A DNA stretch of 64,000 bases from Dokdonella_A sp963758365 (GTDB lineage: Bacteria; Pseudomonadota; Gammaproteobacteria; Xanthomonadales; Rhodanobacteraceae), in the NCBI GenBank assembly GCA_963758365.1, contig CAVWVB010000001.1:3391905-3455904 (forward strand), given 5' to 3'. Positions 30,514 through 39,093 of the stretch are shown here, piece by piece. The notes beneath the pieces were generated by a model, which saw nothing but the letters and a program-made list of their open reading frames with translations, did no database searches and was not told the origin of the DNA. Position 1 is the stretch's first letter, and each line of letters opens with the position of its first letter. Position numbers and translations under genes: made by a program.

Positions 30514-30696
30514 GCGCGGGAGCGCGGCCTTTGATCGCGCGCCTGCGGCCGAGTTCCTCGCGCTGCCGACCTTGTGCCGGGCGTCGGGCGCCGCCATCTG
30601 AAAGGGCCGGCCACGAATGCCGGTCCTGACCGCGGTGCGGGTCCGGCGATGGTCGATCCATGCGCAGGCCGCCCGATCGCCGAAGCGAGGAGTGCG

Positions 30697-31341
30697 ATGA
30701 ACAACGTCTGCGACATTCCGGGTGCGAATCTGGCCGTCGAACGCGCGGCGTTCCCGGATCCGCAATTCGATCCGCCCGTCGATGCGCGCGTGCGCGAGCA
30801 GCGCGCGGTGCTCGCCGGCGGCTGCTTCTGGTGCGTCGAGGCGGTCTATCGCGAACTCGACGGCGTGCTGTCGGTCAGGTCCGGATACAGCGGCGGCGAG
30901 GCCGCGAGCGCGAACTACGAGCGCGTCTGCAGCGGCGCGACCGATCATGCCGAAGCGGTCGCGATCGTGTTCGATCCGCAGCGGATCAGCTACGGCAGCC
31001 TGCTCAAGGTGTTTTTCGCGGTGGCCCACGATCCGACCCAGATCGACGCCCAGGGCAACGATCGCGGCCGTCAGTACCGCTCGGTCGTGTTCGCGGTCGA
31101 CGAGCACCAGCGCGACGTCGCGCTCGCGTATATCCGCCAGCTAGACGCGGCCAGGGTTTTCAATGCGCCGATCGCGACCGAGGTGGTCGTGCTCGAGCGT
31201 TTCCACGAGGCCGAGGCGTACCACCAGGACTACGCCGCGCGCAATCCCGCGCAGCCGTACATCGCCGCGGTCGCCGCGCCCAAAGTCGCCAAGCTGCGCA
31301 AGCAGTTCGGCGACCTGCTCAACAAGGGCGACCGCGACTAG
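30697..31341 (+). CDS. msrA: Peptide-methionine (S)-S-oxide reductase
   Basis: A 214-residue MsrA. The catalytic Cys43 lies in GGCFWCVEAVY and is followed by the family patterns GYSGG, Y-x-x-V-C-S-G-x-T-D-H-A-E and F-F-x-x-H-D-P-T-Q. It reduces methionine-S-sulfoxide in proteins with thioredoxin. An N-terminal extension of about 35 residues precedes the catalytic domain, as in E. coli MsrA. The ATG at 30697 has a GAGG ribosome site. It is followed 69 bp later by msrB, covering both sulfoxide stereoisomers. Confidence 0.95.
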   Translation: MNNVCDIPGANLAVERAAFPDPQFDPPVDARVREQRAVLAGGCFWCVEAVYRELDGVLSVRSGYSGGEAASANYERVCSGATDHAEAVAIVFDPQRISYGSLLKVFFAVAHDPTQIDAQGNDRGRQYRSVVFAVDEHQRDVALAYIRQLDAARVFNAPIATEVVVLERFHEAEAYHQDYAARNPAQPYIAAVAAPKVAKLRKQFGDLLNKGDRD

Positions 31342-31410
31342 CGTCGTCGCCATACCGGCATCGCGCGTGCGCGCGCAACCCTTGCCGCCACTGCATACCG
31401 GAGTCCGCAC

Positions 31411-31860
31411 ATGACCGCACCCAGCGCTGATCCGGCCCGGCGAATATCCGCTTCCGGCCACGACATCACGCCGCTCGACGGCGCACAGCGCGAGCGCCTC
31501 GCGGCGAAACTGACGCCCGAGGAACGGCGCGTGATGATCGACCACGGCACCGAGCGGCCGTTCTGCGGCGGTCTGCTCGACGAACATGGCGACGGTGTCT
31601 TCGTATGCCGCCTGTGCGCGCTGCCGCTGTTCCGCTCCGCAGCCAAGTTCGAGTCGCACAGCGGCTGGCCGAGCTTCTTCCAGCCGTTCGATCCCGCGCA
31701 CATCCGTTCGATCCGTGACGACAGCCACGGCATGGTCCGCACGGAAATCCGCTGCGCGCGTTGCGACAGCCATCTCGGGCATGTGTTCCCGGACGGCCCC
31801 GCGCCGACCGGCAACCGCTACTGCATGAACGGCGTCGCGCTCGCATTCGAGCCCGCCTAG
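31411..31860 (+). CDS. msrB: Peptide-methionine (R)-S-oxide reductase
   Basis: A 149-residue MsrB. The zinc site is complete: Cys66/Cys69 (CRLC) and Cys115/Cys118 (CARC). The catalytic Cys138 lies in NRYCMNG, where many homologues have RYCINS. FCGGLLD early in the chain and the FESHSGWPSFF signature also fit. It repairs methionine-R-sulfoxide. It lies directly downstream of msrA and is probably in the same transcript. Confidence 0.95.
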   Translation: MTAPSADPARRISASGHDITPLDGAQRERLAAKLTPEERRVMIDHGTERPFCGGLLDEHGDGVFVCRLCALPLFRSAAKFESHSGWPSFFQPFDPAHIRSIRDDSHGMVRTEIRCARCDSHLGHVFPDGPAPTGNRYCMNGVALAFEPA

Positions 31861-32072
31861 CGTCCGCGCGGCCCTCGCGTGCAGGGGGCATGGATCGGCG
31901 CGGTCGCGCCCTGCGGGAGCGAAGCCCGTCGCGGTCCCGGCTCGCCCTTTCGACCCGCCCGGGACCGGCTTGGCGGTCAGGCCGCAGCGCCCTCGGGCCG
32001 GTGAACCGGAACGCGCGAGCCGTATCGGGACGGTGCCGTACCATGGTGCCCCTTGCAGCGTCCGGGGTCGGC

Positions 32073-34235
32073 ATGCGCGCACGACGGAACCGCATCCCTG
32101 TGCGTGCCTGCCCACGCGCGGGTTTTCGCGTCGTGCTCGGTCTGGGTGCCGCTGCGCTGCCGCTCGCGGCGAGCGCGCAGGACGCGGAGTCCGGTACCGA
32201 CCTGCCCACGGTCGTCGTGACCGCAACGCGCAGCGCGCAGGCCGCATCCGACGTGCCCGCGTCGATCGACGCGGTCGCGATCGATGCATATCCCGATACG
32301 GCCGGCGTGAATCCCTCCGAGTATCTGGCCGGCGTACCCGGACTGCTCGCGCGCGATCGCCAGAACTACGCGCAGGACGAGCAGATCTCGATCCGCGGCT
32401 TCGGCGCGCGCTCGACGTTCGGCGTGCGCGGTGTGCGCCTGTACACCGACGGCATTCCGGCGACGATGCCGGACGGGCAGGGCCAGGTCTCGCACTTCAA
32501 CCTCGATTCGGCCGAGCGCATCGAAGTGCTGCGCGGGCCCTTCTCGGCGCTGTATGGCAATTCCTCTGGCGGCGTGATCCAGATCTTCACGGCCGACGGC
32601 AGCGATCCACCCGAAGTCGATCTCCGACTCAGCGACGGCAGTTACGACCCATTGCGCGTCAGCGCGAACGCGCGCGGTCGCGCAGGCGGGTTCGGCTACA
32701 ACCTCGACGTGACGCGCTTGCAGACCGACGGCTACCGCGAGCACAGCGCGGCGACACGCAGCTCGGGCAACGCGAAACTGACCTGGAATACCGCAGTGGG
32801 CGCGCGCCTGACCCTGCTCGCGAATACGCTGTCGTTGCCCGGCGCGCAGGACCCGCTCGGCCTGACCCACGCCCAGTTCGACGCCGACCCGCGCCAGGCG
32901 GCTGCGGTCGCGACGCAGTACGACACACGCAAGAGCGTGCAGCAGAACCAGGGCGGCGCGATCTGGGACCAGGATCTCGGTGCGGGCCAGTCGCTGCGCG
33001 TGCTCGGCTATTTCGGTCAGCGGGACGTCGTCCAGTACCTGTCGGTGCCGGTGAGCGCGCAGGCGAGTCCTGCGAGTTCGGGCGGCGTGGTCGATCTGGC
33101 CAGCCGCTACGGCGGCGCCGACGCGCGCTGGACCTGTTCGGGCAGTCTTGTCGGGCGTCCGTTCGAGTTCACCGCCGGGCTCGCCTGGGATCGCCAGGCG
33201 CAGCATCGCCGCGGCTACGAGAACTTCGTCGGCGCGCTGCTCGGCGTGCGCGGCGCATTGCGCCGCGACGAGGACGACGCGGTCCGCGATTTCGATCAGT
33301 ACGCGCAGGCGACCTGGGCTGTCGGCGAGCGCTGGTCGCTGAGCGCGGGACTGCGTCACAGCACGGTCGCGTTCACTGCGGCGGATCACTTCATCACCGC
33401 GGCCAATCCGGACGACAGCGGACGCGTCGGGTACGCGGCAACCACGCCGGTAGCGGGCCTGCTCTGGCGCGCGACCGATCGCGTGAACCTGTATGCCTCG
33501 TTCGGGCGTGGCTTCGAGACGCCGACGTTCAGCGAACTCGGCTACCGCAGCGACGGCGGCGCCGGACTCGCATTCGATCTACTGCCCGCACGCAGCGGCA
33601 ACCGCGAGATCGGCGCGAAGCTGAGCCCCGGCGAACACCTCGAAGCGACGTTCGCGCTGTTTCGCGCCGACACCCGCGACGAGCTCGCGGTCGCGACCAG
33701 TTCCGGCGGACGCACGACCTACCAGAACATCGGCAGCGCGCGGCGCGACGGCGCCGAGGCCATGCTCGCGATGCGCTTCGCGCAGATCTGGAAGTTCGAG
33801 CTCGCGTGGACCTGGCTCGATGCGCGGTTCCGTTCCGGCTTTCTGACCTGCACGGCGGCGCCGTGCACGACGCCGGATACGCCGGTGGCCGCTGGTTCGC
33901 GCATTCCCGGGGTCCCGCGGACCGTCGTGCATGCCGCGTTGCAGCGTGGCGGCGACAGCGGCTGGCGCGCATCCGTGCAGGCCGACTTCGTCGGCGCGGT
34001 CGCGGTCGACGATCGGGACAGCGATCGCGCGCCGGCCTATCTCAGCGTGGCGTTCGACGTCGGCTACGGTGTTGCCCTCGGCAGCGACCGGCTGCGCGCG
34101 TTCGCGCGCATCGACAACCTGTTCGACCGCCGCTATGCGGGTTCGGTGATCGTCAACGATGCGAACGGCCGCTATTTCGAACCCGCGCCGGGTCGCACCG
34201 CGACCATCGGCGTCACCTGGCGCTGGCTGCGCTGA
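32073..34235 (+). CDS. TonB-dependent outer-membrane receptor, metal/siderophore type
   Basis: A 720-residue receptor with a signal peptide (hydrophobic VVLGLGAAALPLAASAQ) and TonB box LPTVVVTATRS. The plug carries YLAGVPGLLARD, ISIRGFGARS and the EVLRGPFSALYGNSSGG motif. The barrel ends in TIGVTWRWLR, so the last aromatic residue is two from the end. The compact plug and barrel look like iron-siderophore or copper receptors, but the ligand cannot be read off. The start used is the ATG at 32073. An in-frame ATG at 32043 is possible. Confidence 0.88.
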   Translation: MRARRNRIPVRACPRAGFRVVLGLGAAALPLAASAQDAESGTDLPTVVVTATRSAQAASDVPASIDAVAIDAYPDTAGVNPSEYLAGVPGLLARDRQNYAQDEQISIRGFGARSTFGVRGVRLYTDGIPATMPDGQGQVSHFNLDSAERIEVLRGPFSALYGNSSGGVIQIFTADGSDPPEVDLRLSDGSYDPLRVSANARGRAGGFGYNLDVTRLQTDGYREHSAATRSSGNAKLTWNTAVGARLTLLANTLSLPGAQDPLGLTHAQFDADPRQAAAVATQYDTRKSVQQNQGGAIWDQDLGAGQSLRVLGYFGQRDVVQYLSVPVSAQASPASSGGVVDLASRYGGADARWTCSGSLVGRPFEFTAGLAWDRQAQHRRGYENFVGALLGVRGALRRDEDDAVRDFDQYAQATWAVGERWSLSAGLRHSTVAFTAADHFITAANPDDSGRVGYAATTPVAGLLWRATDRVNLYASFGRGFETPTFSELGYRSDGGAGLAFDLLPARSGNREIGAKLSPGEHLEATFALFRADTRDELAVATSSGGRTTYQNIGSARRDGAEAMLAMRFAQIWKFELAWTWLDARFRSGFLTCTAAPCTTPDTPVAAGSRIPGVPRTVVHAALQRGGDSGWRASVQADFVGAVAVDDRDSDRAPAYLSVAFDVGYGVALGSDRLRAFARIDNLFDRRYAGSVIVNDANGRYFEPAPGRTATIGVTWRWLR

Positions 34236-34343
34236 ATGAGCCGGGCAGCGACTGAAATCGCTTCGCCGATGGCCCCGACGCGACCGTGGCGCCGTCGCAC
34301 TATAGTCGGCACGTTCTCCTGTTGATCCGGAACGCCTTCGGTC

Positions 34344-35090
34344 ATGCCGCCGAACGATGCCGACCATCGACTCGCGCTGCTGCACGCGCGCTACGCAGAC
34401 TCGCTGCCCGCCAAGCGGGCCGCGCTGGACGGCGCCTGGCAGGCGCTCGCGGCGAACCCGGGCGACGCGGCGTCGTGGCGCGAGATGGGCGAGCACGTGC
34501 ACCGCCTGTGCGGATCGGCCAGCGCGTACGGTTACGCCGAACTGGGCGAGCGTGCCTGTGCGGCCGACCGCCAGTTCACGGCCTCGCCCGTGCGGTCGCG
34601 TGCGGGCATCGCGCAGGTGGCGCGCGTAGTGGGCGCGCTGTTCGACGCGCTCGATGCGGCCTGTGCGATGCGCCCCGCGGCACCCGCGCAGGCCGCAACC
34701 CTGCGCGTGCTGCTGGCCGAAGATGATTCCGCACTGGCGCGGCAGATCGCGACGGAGCTCGAGGTGCGCGGCTGCACGGTGCGCGTCGAGTCCGCGAGCG
34801 CCGACCTCCGCCAGCACCTGACCGTGTGGCCGTGCCACGCGGTCGTGCTCGACTGTCGCGCGCATGCGCGCAGCGCCGCCGCGATCGCCGCATTCCTGCG
34901 CGCCGAACCCGCTCTCGCGGCGGTCTCGCTGGTGTGTTTCGGCCTCGAACACCAGACCGATGTGCGGCGTGCCGCGCTGGCCGCGGGTTGCGACGCGGTG
35001 GTCGCGCGCAACGACGGCATCGACCGCCTGCTCGACGTGATCCGCGGTTGCGTCGCGCGACCCGATCGCGGTGAAATGACGTTCCGCTGA
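34344..35090 (+). CDS. Hpt domain fused to a degenerate receiver domain
   Basis: A 248-residue soluble protein. The N-terminal half (about 1-105) is a histidine phosphotransfer domain with VHRLCGSASAYGY, matching the HxLxGSS pattern. The C-terminal half (about 120-240) starts RVLLAEDDSALARQI like a receiver and has the Asp in AVVLDCRAH. The conserved late Lys is replaced in VVARND, so phosphorylation or output may be unusual. Hpt before receiver in a protein without kinase or output domain suggests a phosphorelay intermediate. No kinase is adjacent. Confidence 0.75.
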   Translation: MPPNDADHRLALLHARYADSLPAKRAALDGAWQALAANPGDAASWREMGEHVHRLCGSASAYGYAELGERACAADRQFTASPVRSRAGIAQVARVVGALFDALDAACAMRPAAPAQAATLRVLLAEDDSALARQIATELEVRGCTVRVESASADLRQHLTVWPCHAVVLDCRAHARSAAAIAAFLRAEPALAAVSLVCFGLEHQTDVRRAALAAGCDAVVARNDGIDRLLDVIRGCVARPDRGEMTFR

Positions 35091-35287
35091 GTGCGGCGGC
35101 GCAGCGCGGCGTCTCCGGCCGGTCGCGCGCGGCAACCGCGCAACCGGCTCGATCGCCGCGTGTTGCGGCCGCATTCCGTGACGTGGCCGCCGATTTCGTC
35201 GAAGATACGCAGTCATTCTCCGAGGAAACCGCGGTCCGCCCGGTTGACGCGCGCTTCGCGCGGCAGCCGCAACGCCGGGAACAGACC

Positions 35288-36208
35288 ATGCAGACGATTC
35301 CACCGATTTCCCTGATAGGCGCGCCCACCGACATCGGCGCCGGCGACCGCGGCGCATCGATGGGACCCGAGGCCTTGCGCGTCGCGGGTCTGGCCGAGGC
35401 GTTGCGCGGGCGTGGCCTCGAGGTCGTCGACCGCGGCGACGTCAGCGGACCCTACAATCCGTGGCAGCCGCCCGAGAACGGCTATCGCCACCTGCCCGCG
35501 GTCACCGCGTGGAATCGTGCGGTCATGCAGGCGGTCGGCGCCGAGCTCGCGAAGCAGCGCCTGCCGGTGCTGATGGGCGGCGACCACTGCCTCGCGATCG
35601 GCTCGATCACCGCGGTCGCGCGGCATTGCCGCGAACAAGGCCAGCGCCTGACCGTGCTCTGGCTCGATGCGCATGCGGATTTCAATACCAGCAAGATCAC
35701 CCCGTCGGGCAACACGCATGGCATGCCGGTCGCGTGCCTTTGCGGTTTCGGACCCAGCGAGCTGACCGAACTCGGCGGCGGTGCGCCGACCCTGACCCCG
35801 GACCGGATCCGCCAGATCGGCATTCGTTCGGTCGATCCGGCCGAGAAGAAACTCGTGCGCGACGTCGGCCTCGACATTTACGACATGCGCTACATCGACG
35901 AGGTCGGCATGAAGCGCGTGATGGAAGACGCGCTGACCAATATCGGACCCAAGGACCATCTGCACGTCAGCTTCGACGTCGACTTCCTCGATCCCGGCAT
36001 TGCGCCCGGCGTCGGCACGACGATCGCGGGCGGTCCGAACTACCGCGAGGCGCAACTGTGCATGGAGATGATCGCCGACAGCGGACGCCTGCGTTCGCTC
36101 GACATCATGGAATTGAACCCCGCGCTCGACGTGCGCAACCAGACCGCGAAGGTCTCGGTCGATCTCGTCGAGAGCCTGTTCGGCAAGTCGACGCTGATGC
36201 GCGACTGA
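35288..36208 (+). CDS. rocF: Arginase
   Basis: A 306-residue ureohydrolase. The binuclear manganese ligands are all visible: His100 in GGDHCLAIG, Asp127, His129 and Asp131 in WLDAHADFN, and Asp230 and Asp232 in SFDVDFLDP. The HGMP and SVD motifs of true arginases, rather than agmatinases, are present. It converts L-arginine to ornithine and urea. The gene starts at the ATG at 35288 after a GGGA ribosome site. It is followed by a 7-bp-stem hairpin (36213-36229) and a REP cluster that separates it from the convergent CAP gene. Confidence 0.92.
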   Translation: MQTIPPISLIGAPTDIGAGDRGASMGPEALRVAGLAEALRGRGLEVVDRGDVSGPYNPWQPPENGYRHLPAVTAWNRAVMQAVGAELAKQRLPVLMGGDHCLAIGSITAVARHCREQGQRLTVLWLDAHADFNTSKITPSGNTHGMPVACLCGFGPSELTELGGGAPTLTPDRIRQIGIRSVDPAEKKLVRDVGLDIYDMRYIDEVGMKRVMEDALTNIGPKDHLHVSFDVDFLDPGIAPGVGTTIAGGPNYREAQLCMEMIADSGRLRSLDIMELNPALDVRNQTAKVSVDLVESLFGKSTLMRD

Positions 36209-36259
36209 GCCGCGCTGCCCGCGGCAGCGGCGCGCAGGAAACTTTGCGAGGCGTGCGTC

Positions 36260-36433
36260 CGGTCGGCGCAGCCACCTGACCTGCGACTCGCCGCGCACCC
36301 GCTTCGCCCGTAGGTCAGGCCGCCCCGGCCTGACGCGCGCGCAAGCCCGGGTAGGTCAGGCCGCCCCGGCCCCGGCCTGACGCCCGCGCAAGCCCGCCAT
36401 GAGCCCTGTAGGTCAGGCCCCCGGGGCCTGACG
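36260..36433. repeat. REP cluster 1: three GTAG-type palindromes plus one degenerate inverted unit
   Basis: Three direct copies of a REP unit start GTAGGTCAGG and have a 9-bp stem (GTCAGGCCG / CGGCCTGAC): 36310-36336, 36351-36383 with a 6-bp internal insertion, and 36408-36433 with a variant stem. A degenerate unit of the second type (stem like GGTCGGCGCAGCC) precedes them at 36260-36287 in opposite orientation. They lie between the convergent arginase and CAP genes. The GTAG head is that of GTAG-REP/SMAG elements of xanthomonads, which are moved by REP-associated tyrosine transposases. Confidence 0.85.
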
Positions 36434-36439
36434 CGTGGG

Positions 36440-37504
36440 CTAATCGAATCCGTTAGCGAAGATCGGATCGCCGAGCGACACGCTCGGATCGATCACGATC
36501 ACGTCGTAGCCGACGCTGGGCGGTGCGCCACCGCCGCTGATGCCGCTGATCGTGACGTGGTAGCTCACGTCGGCCGCCGGTTGCGCATAGGTCACGCCCT
36601 GCGGTTTCCAGACCAGCGTGTTGTCGCCGTAACCATTCTGGATCGGCTCGTAGGGCGGCACGCCGAGCGGCACGCCATTGCGGGTCATGCTCACGGTCGC
36701 ATTCGCGAAGCTCGCGCCATTCCACGAGAACGACCAGCGGTTCGACTGGTCGGGCAGCAGCTGCCACGGCACGTAGCCGCGCGGTGGCCAGGCCACGCCG
36801 TTCGGCGTCGGCGGCCGCGCGCCCCAGCCCGAAAGCACCCAGAGCGCGTTCGCGGCCCACTGCGGGCTGTATGGAATCGAGCCCGAATCCATCTTTTTCT
36901 GCGGCGGATACAGGATCCAGCGCCGGTGTCCGGCCGCGGTGTTGCCGCCACCCGAGTCGTCCATGTAGAGGTCGACCGCACCGGTGCCCGCAGCCGCGTT
37001 GCTGCCGTAGCCGAGCGCGATGTTGGAACTGCCCGCGCCGTCGTACGCGGCCTGGGTCCAGCAGGTCCAGTTGTCCGGTGGCGCATGGCTGAGCTGCTGG
37101 TTCGCGCTGAACACGAGCGCGGCGGCCTGCGTGTCCGCGGCCTCGCTGCCGCCGAGCAGGATGATGTTGCCCGGAAGGCCCGCGAGCGCGCGATAGAAAT
37201 TGACGCGTTCGATGCTGGCCTGCCGATACGCCGCGCTGGTCGTGCCTGCGATGCAGTTGCCGACGTTGCCGTTCCAGCCGCTCGGCACCGCCGCAAGCGG
37301 CACGAACACGCTGAGGTACGCACTCGCGACCTGGTTGCGGTTCTGCGGATCGATGACGACGCTCGCGGGCGCCTCGGGCCCGCCCAGCGTCGCGACCTCG
37401 GCGAACCCATCCAGACGCGGCGCGGGGCCGAGTTCGCCGGTGACGTCAGTCGCGTTTGCGCACGCGGCGAGCGCGGCGAGGGCAACTGGAAGCAGCTCGC
37501 GCAT
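36440..37504 (-). CDS. Exported CAP-domain protein with IFANGFD C-terminus
   Basis: A 354-residue protein with an N-terminal export signal that includes a possible lipobox LAAC (MRELLPVALAALAAC). The middle has the CAP/SCP fold pattern of bacterial secreted CAP proteins: ASIERVNFYRALAGL, AALVFSANQQLSHAPP and a GHRRWILYP segment. A β-rich C-terminal region follows. The last residues, GDPIFANGFD, match the end of the neighbouring metalloprotease. CAP proteins are secreted and variously toxic, lipid-binding or proteolysis-related; none of these roles can be chosen here. The open frame extends to 38053, antisense to the metalloprotease start region. Confidence 0.8.
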   Translation of the reverse strand: MRELLPVALAALAACANATDVTGELGPAPRLDGFAEVATLGGPEAPASVVIDPQNRNQVASAYLSVFVPLAAVPSGWNGNVGNCIAGTTSAAYRQASIERVNFYRALAGLPGNIILLGGSEAADTQAAALVFSANQQLSHAPPDNWTCWTQAAYDGAGSSNIALGYGSNAAAGTGAVDLYMDDSGGGNTAAGHRRWILYPPQKKMDSGSIPYSPQWAANALWVLSGWGARPPTPNGVAWPPRGYVPWQLLPDQSNRWSFSWNGASFANATVSMTRNGVPLGVPPYEPIQNGYGDNTLVWKPQGVTYAQPAADVSYHVTISGISGGGAPPSVGYDVIVIDPSVSLGDPIFANGFD

Positions 37505-37620
37505 GCGGACGGGTCCGGTCGACGACGAATGGCGCGACCATCGCAGGTCAGTCGTTGGAATTCCGTGCGAGACGTCGAAAAAAACCGTTGGCATGGGACG
37601 CGCCTCGCGGTCGCCGCGGC

Positions 37621-38943
37621 TCAATCGAACCCGTTCGCGAAGATCAGGTCGGCGCTCGCACTGAGGCACGACGGCGTGTGCTGGGCGACCAGTGCGGACA
37701 GCGTGCCGACCTGGGTCGGATGGAACTGCAGCACGTTCTGGCCGCAGTTGGCGCCGTTGGGAGCGCCGGTGTTGCAGTAGCTCATCAGCGTGCCGAGCGG
37801 ATGGCCGGGGCCCGCGACCGGACAGCTCACCGCGCCGCTGTAGCAGCCGCTCTCGGCGCGATAGCACTGGTCGATCGTGTTGCTCGCGGTCGGCGCGCCG
37901 CCGGTCGCGATGTTCGTGCAATGGGTATGGTACGCGCCGAAATTGTGGCCGAGTTCGTGGCCGACGATGCGCGCGGAGAACGCGACGCCGACCTGCGCGT
38001 TGGTGAAGATCTGGTTCACGCTGTAGCTGCCGCCCTGCGACTGGCTGTGGCAATAGGCATTGATCCAGGCGATGCCGGATGCCGAGTTGCCGCTCGAGGA
38101 CTTGCCCGAGAGCAGCATCGCGAACGCGCGGGGCACCGCGGCATAGTGGGCCTGCCAGTAGCTGCCGAACTCGGTCAGGTCGGCCTGGCTCGCGGGCGAG
38201 TCGTTCTGCGTGTAGGGGTCGGAGCCGGTGCGCAGGTACGTCGCGCCCTGCACGAGCTGCACATCGAGGTCGTTCTCGTACATCACGTTCATCGTCGCGA
38301 ACAGGTCCGCGATCCAGTTCGTCGCAGCGGTCGTGTCGTTGCCGAAGCGCACCGACATGAACTCGTTGTCGGTGTCGACCGCGACCGTCGCACCGCGCGG
38401 CGTCAGCACGGGGGCCGAGAGACTGCTCAAGTCGCCCCGCAGTTGCGGCAGCGCGCGCCCGCTCGGCAGGCCGTCCTCGTTCGCGACGACTTCGGGAACG
38501 ACGCCCGCGGGCAGGGTTTCGTGCTCGGGCACGACGCGCACGACGAGGCTGCCGCGGTCGCGCGCGGCGACGATCGCGAATGCGCCCGACGTCGACGAAC
38601 CGGCACCCGCGACACGGGTCCAGTCCGGGTCGAACGACAGGCTCGCGCGCACGTCGCGCGACGGATTCGCGCCGATCAGTTCGATGCGCGCGCTGCGCGG
38701 CAATTCGCGTTCGCCGGTCGCGGTCACCGCGACGACGCGCGCGCCGGCCGCGTACACGTCGATGCGTTCGAAACGCAGGTCCGCATGGCCGCCGAACCCG
38801 TCGGGAAAGTCGGCCACGACGGTGCTGGCGCCGACCGGCAGCGCGGCGAGGCGCTCGAGCTCGGCCGGCTGCAGAGTGAGCTGGTCGGCCGCGAGCGCGG
38901 GCGCGCCGGCGCCGATCAGCAGCAGGGCAAGCAGCGTGCGCAT
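37621..38943 (-). CDS. Secreted metzincin (M12-type) zinc metalloprotease with IFANGFD C-terminus
   Basis: A 440-residue protein with signal peptide MRTLLALLLIGAGAPALAA. A β-rich propeptide-like region (20-180) precedes a metzincin catalytic domain. The zinc motif HELGHNFGAYH has His329, Glu330, His333 and His339, and a Met-turn lies in LGTLMSYC. This is the reprolysin/ADAM-like M12 group. Cysteines (HTHC, QCYRAESGCYSGAVSC) suggest disulfides. The C-terminus LIFANGFD is shared with the downstream CAP protein, 116 bp away, hinting at a common export or anchoring route. Confidence 0.88.
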   Translation of the reverse strand: MRTLLALLLIGAGAPALAADQLTLQPAELERLAALPVGASTVVADFPDGFGGHADLRFERIDVYAAGARVVAVTATGERELPRSARIELIGANPSRDVRASLSFDPDWTRVAGAGSSTSGAFAIVAARDRGSLVVRVVPEHETLPAGVVPEVVANEDGLPSGRALPQLRGDLSSLSAPVLTPRGATVAVDTDNEFMSVRFGNDTTAATNWIADLFATMNVMYENDLDVQLVQGATYLRTGSDPYTQNDSPASQADLTEFGSYWQAHYAAVPRAFAMLLSGKSSSGNSASGIAWINAYCHSQSQGGSYSVNQIFTNAQVGVAFSARIVGHELGHNFGAYHTHCTNIATGGAPTASNTIDQCYRAESGCYSGAVSCPVAGPGHPLGTLMSYCNTGAPNGANCGQNVLQFHPTQVGTLSALVAQHTPSCLSASADLIFANGFD

Positions 38944-39048
38944 CGTCGCGTCCTCGGCAATCGGGCAGCGGCGACCATTGCAGAACCGGCCTCGCGATTC
39001 CACCGATCCGGCGTGAACGATCCGCGTCGTGAGACGCAGGTCACGCTA

Positions 39049-39088
39049 CGCTGCGGCGCGGCCGCGAGGATCGCGCCGCGCCGCAGCG
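39049..39088 (-). terminator. Strong hairpin after the FecA-like receptor gene
   Basis: A perfect 14-bp GC-rich inverted repeat (39049-39062 with 39075-39088, 12-base loop) begins 6 bases after the stop codon of the receptor gene. It has no U-tract, so it may protect mRNA ends or act with Rho rather than as a classical intrinsic terminator. Confidence 0.5.
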
Positions 39089-39093
39089 CAGGC

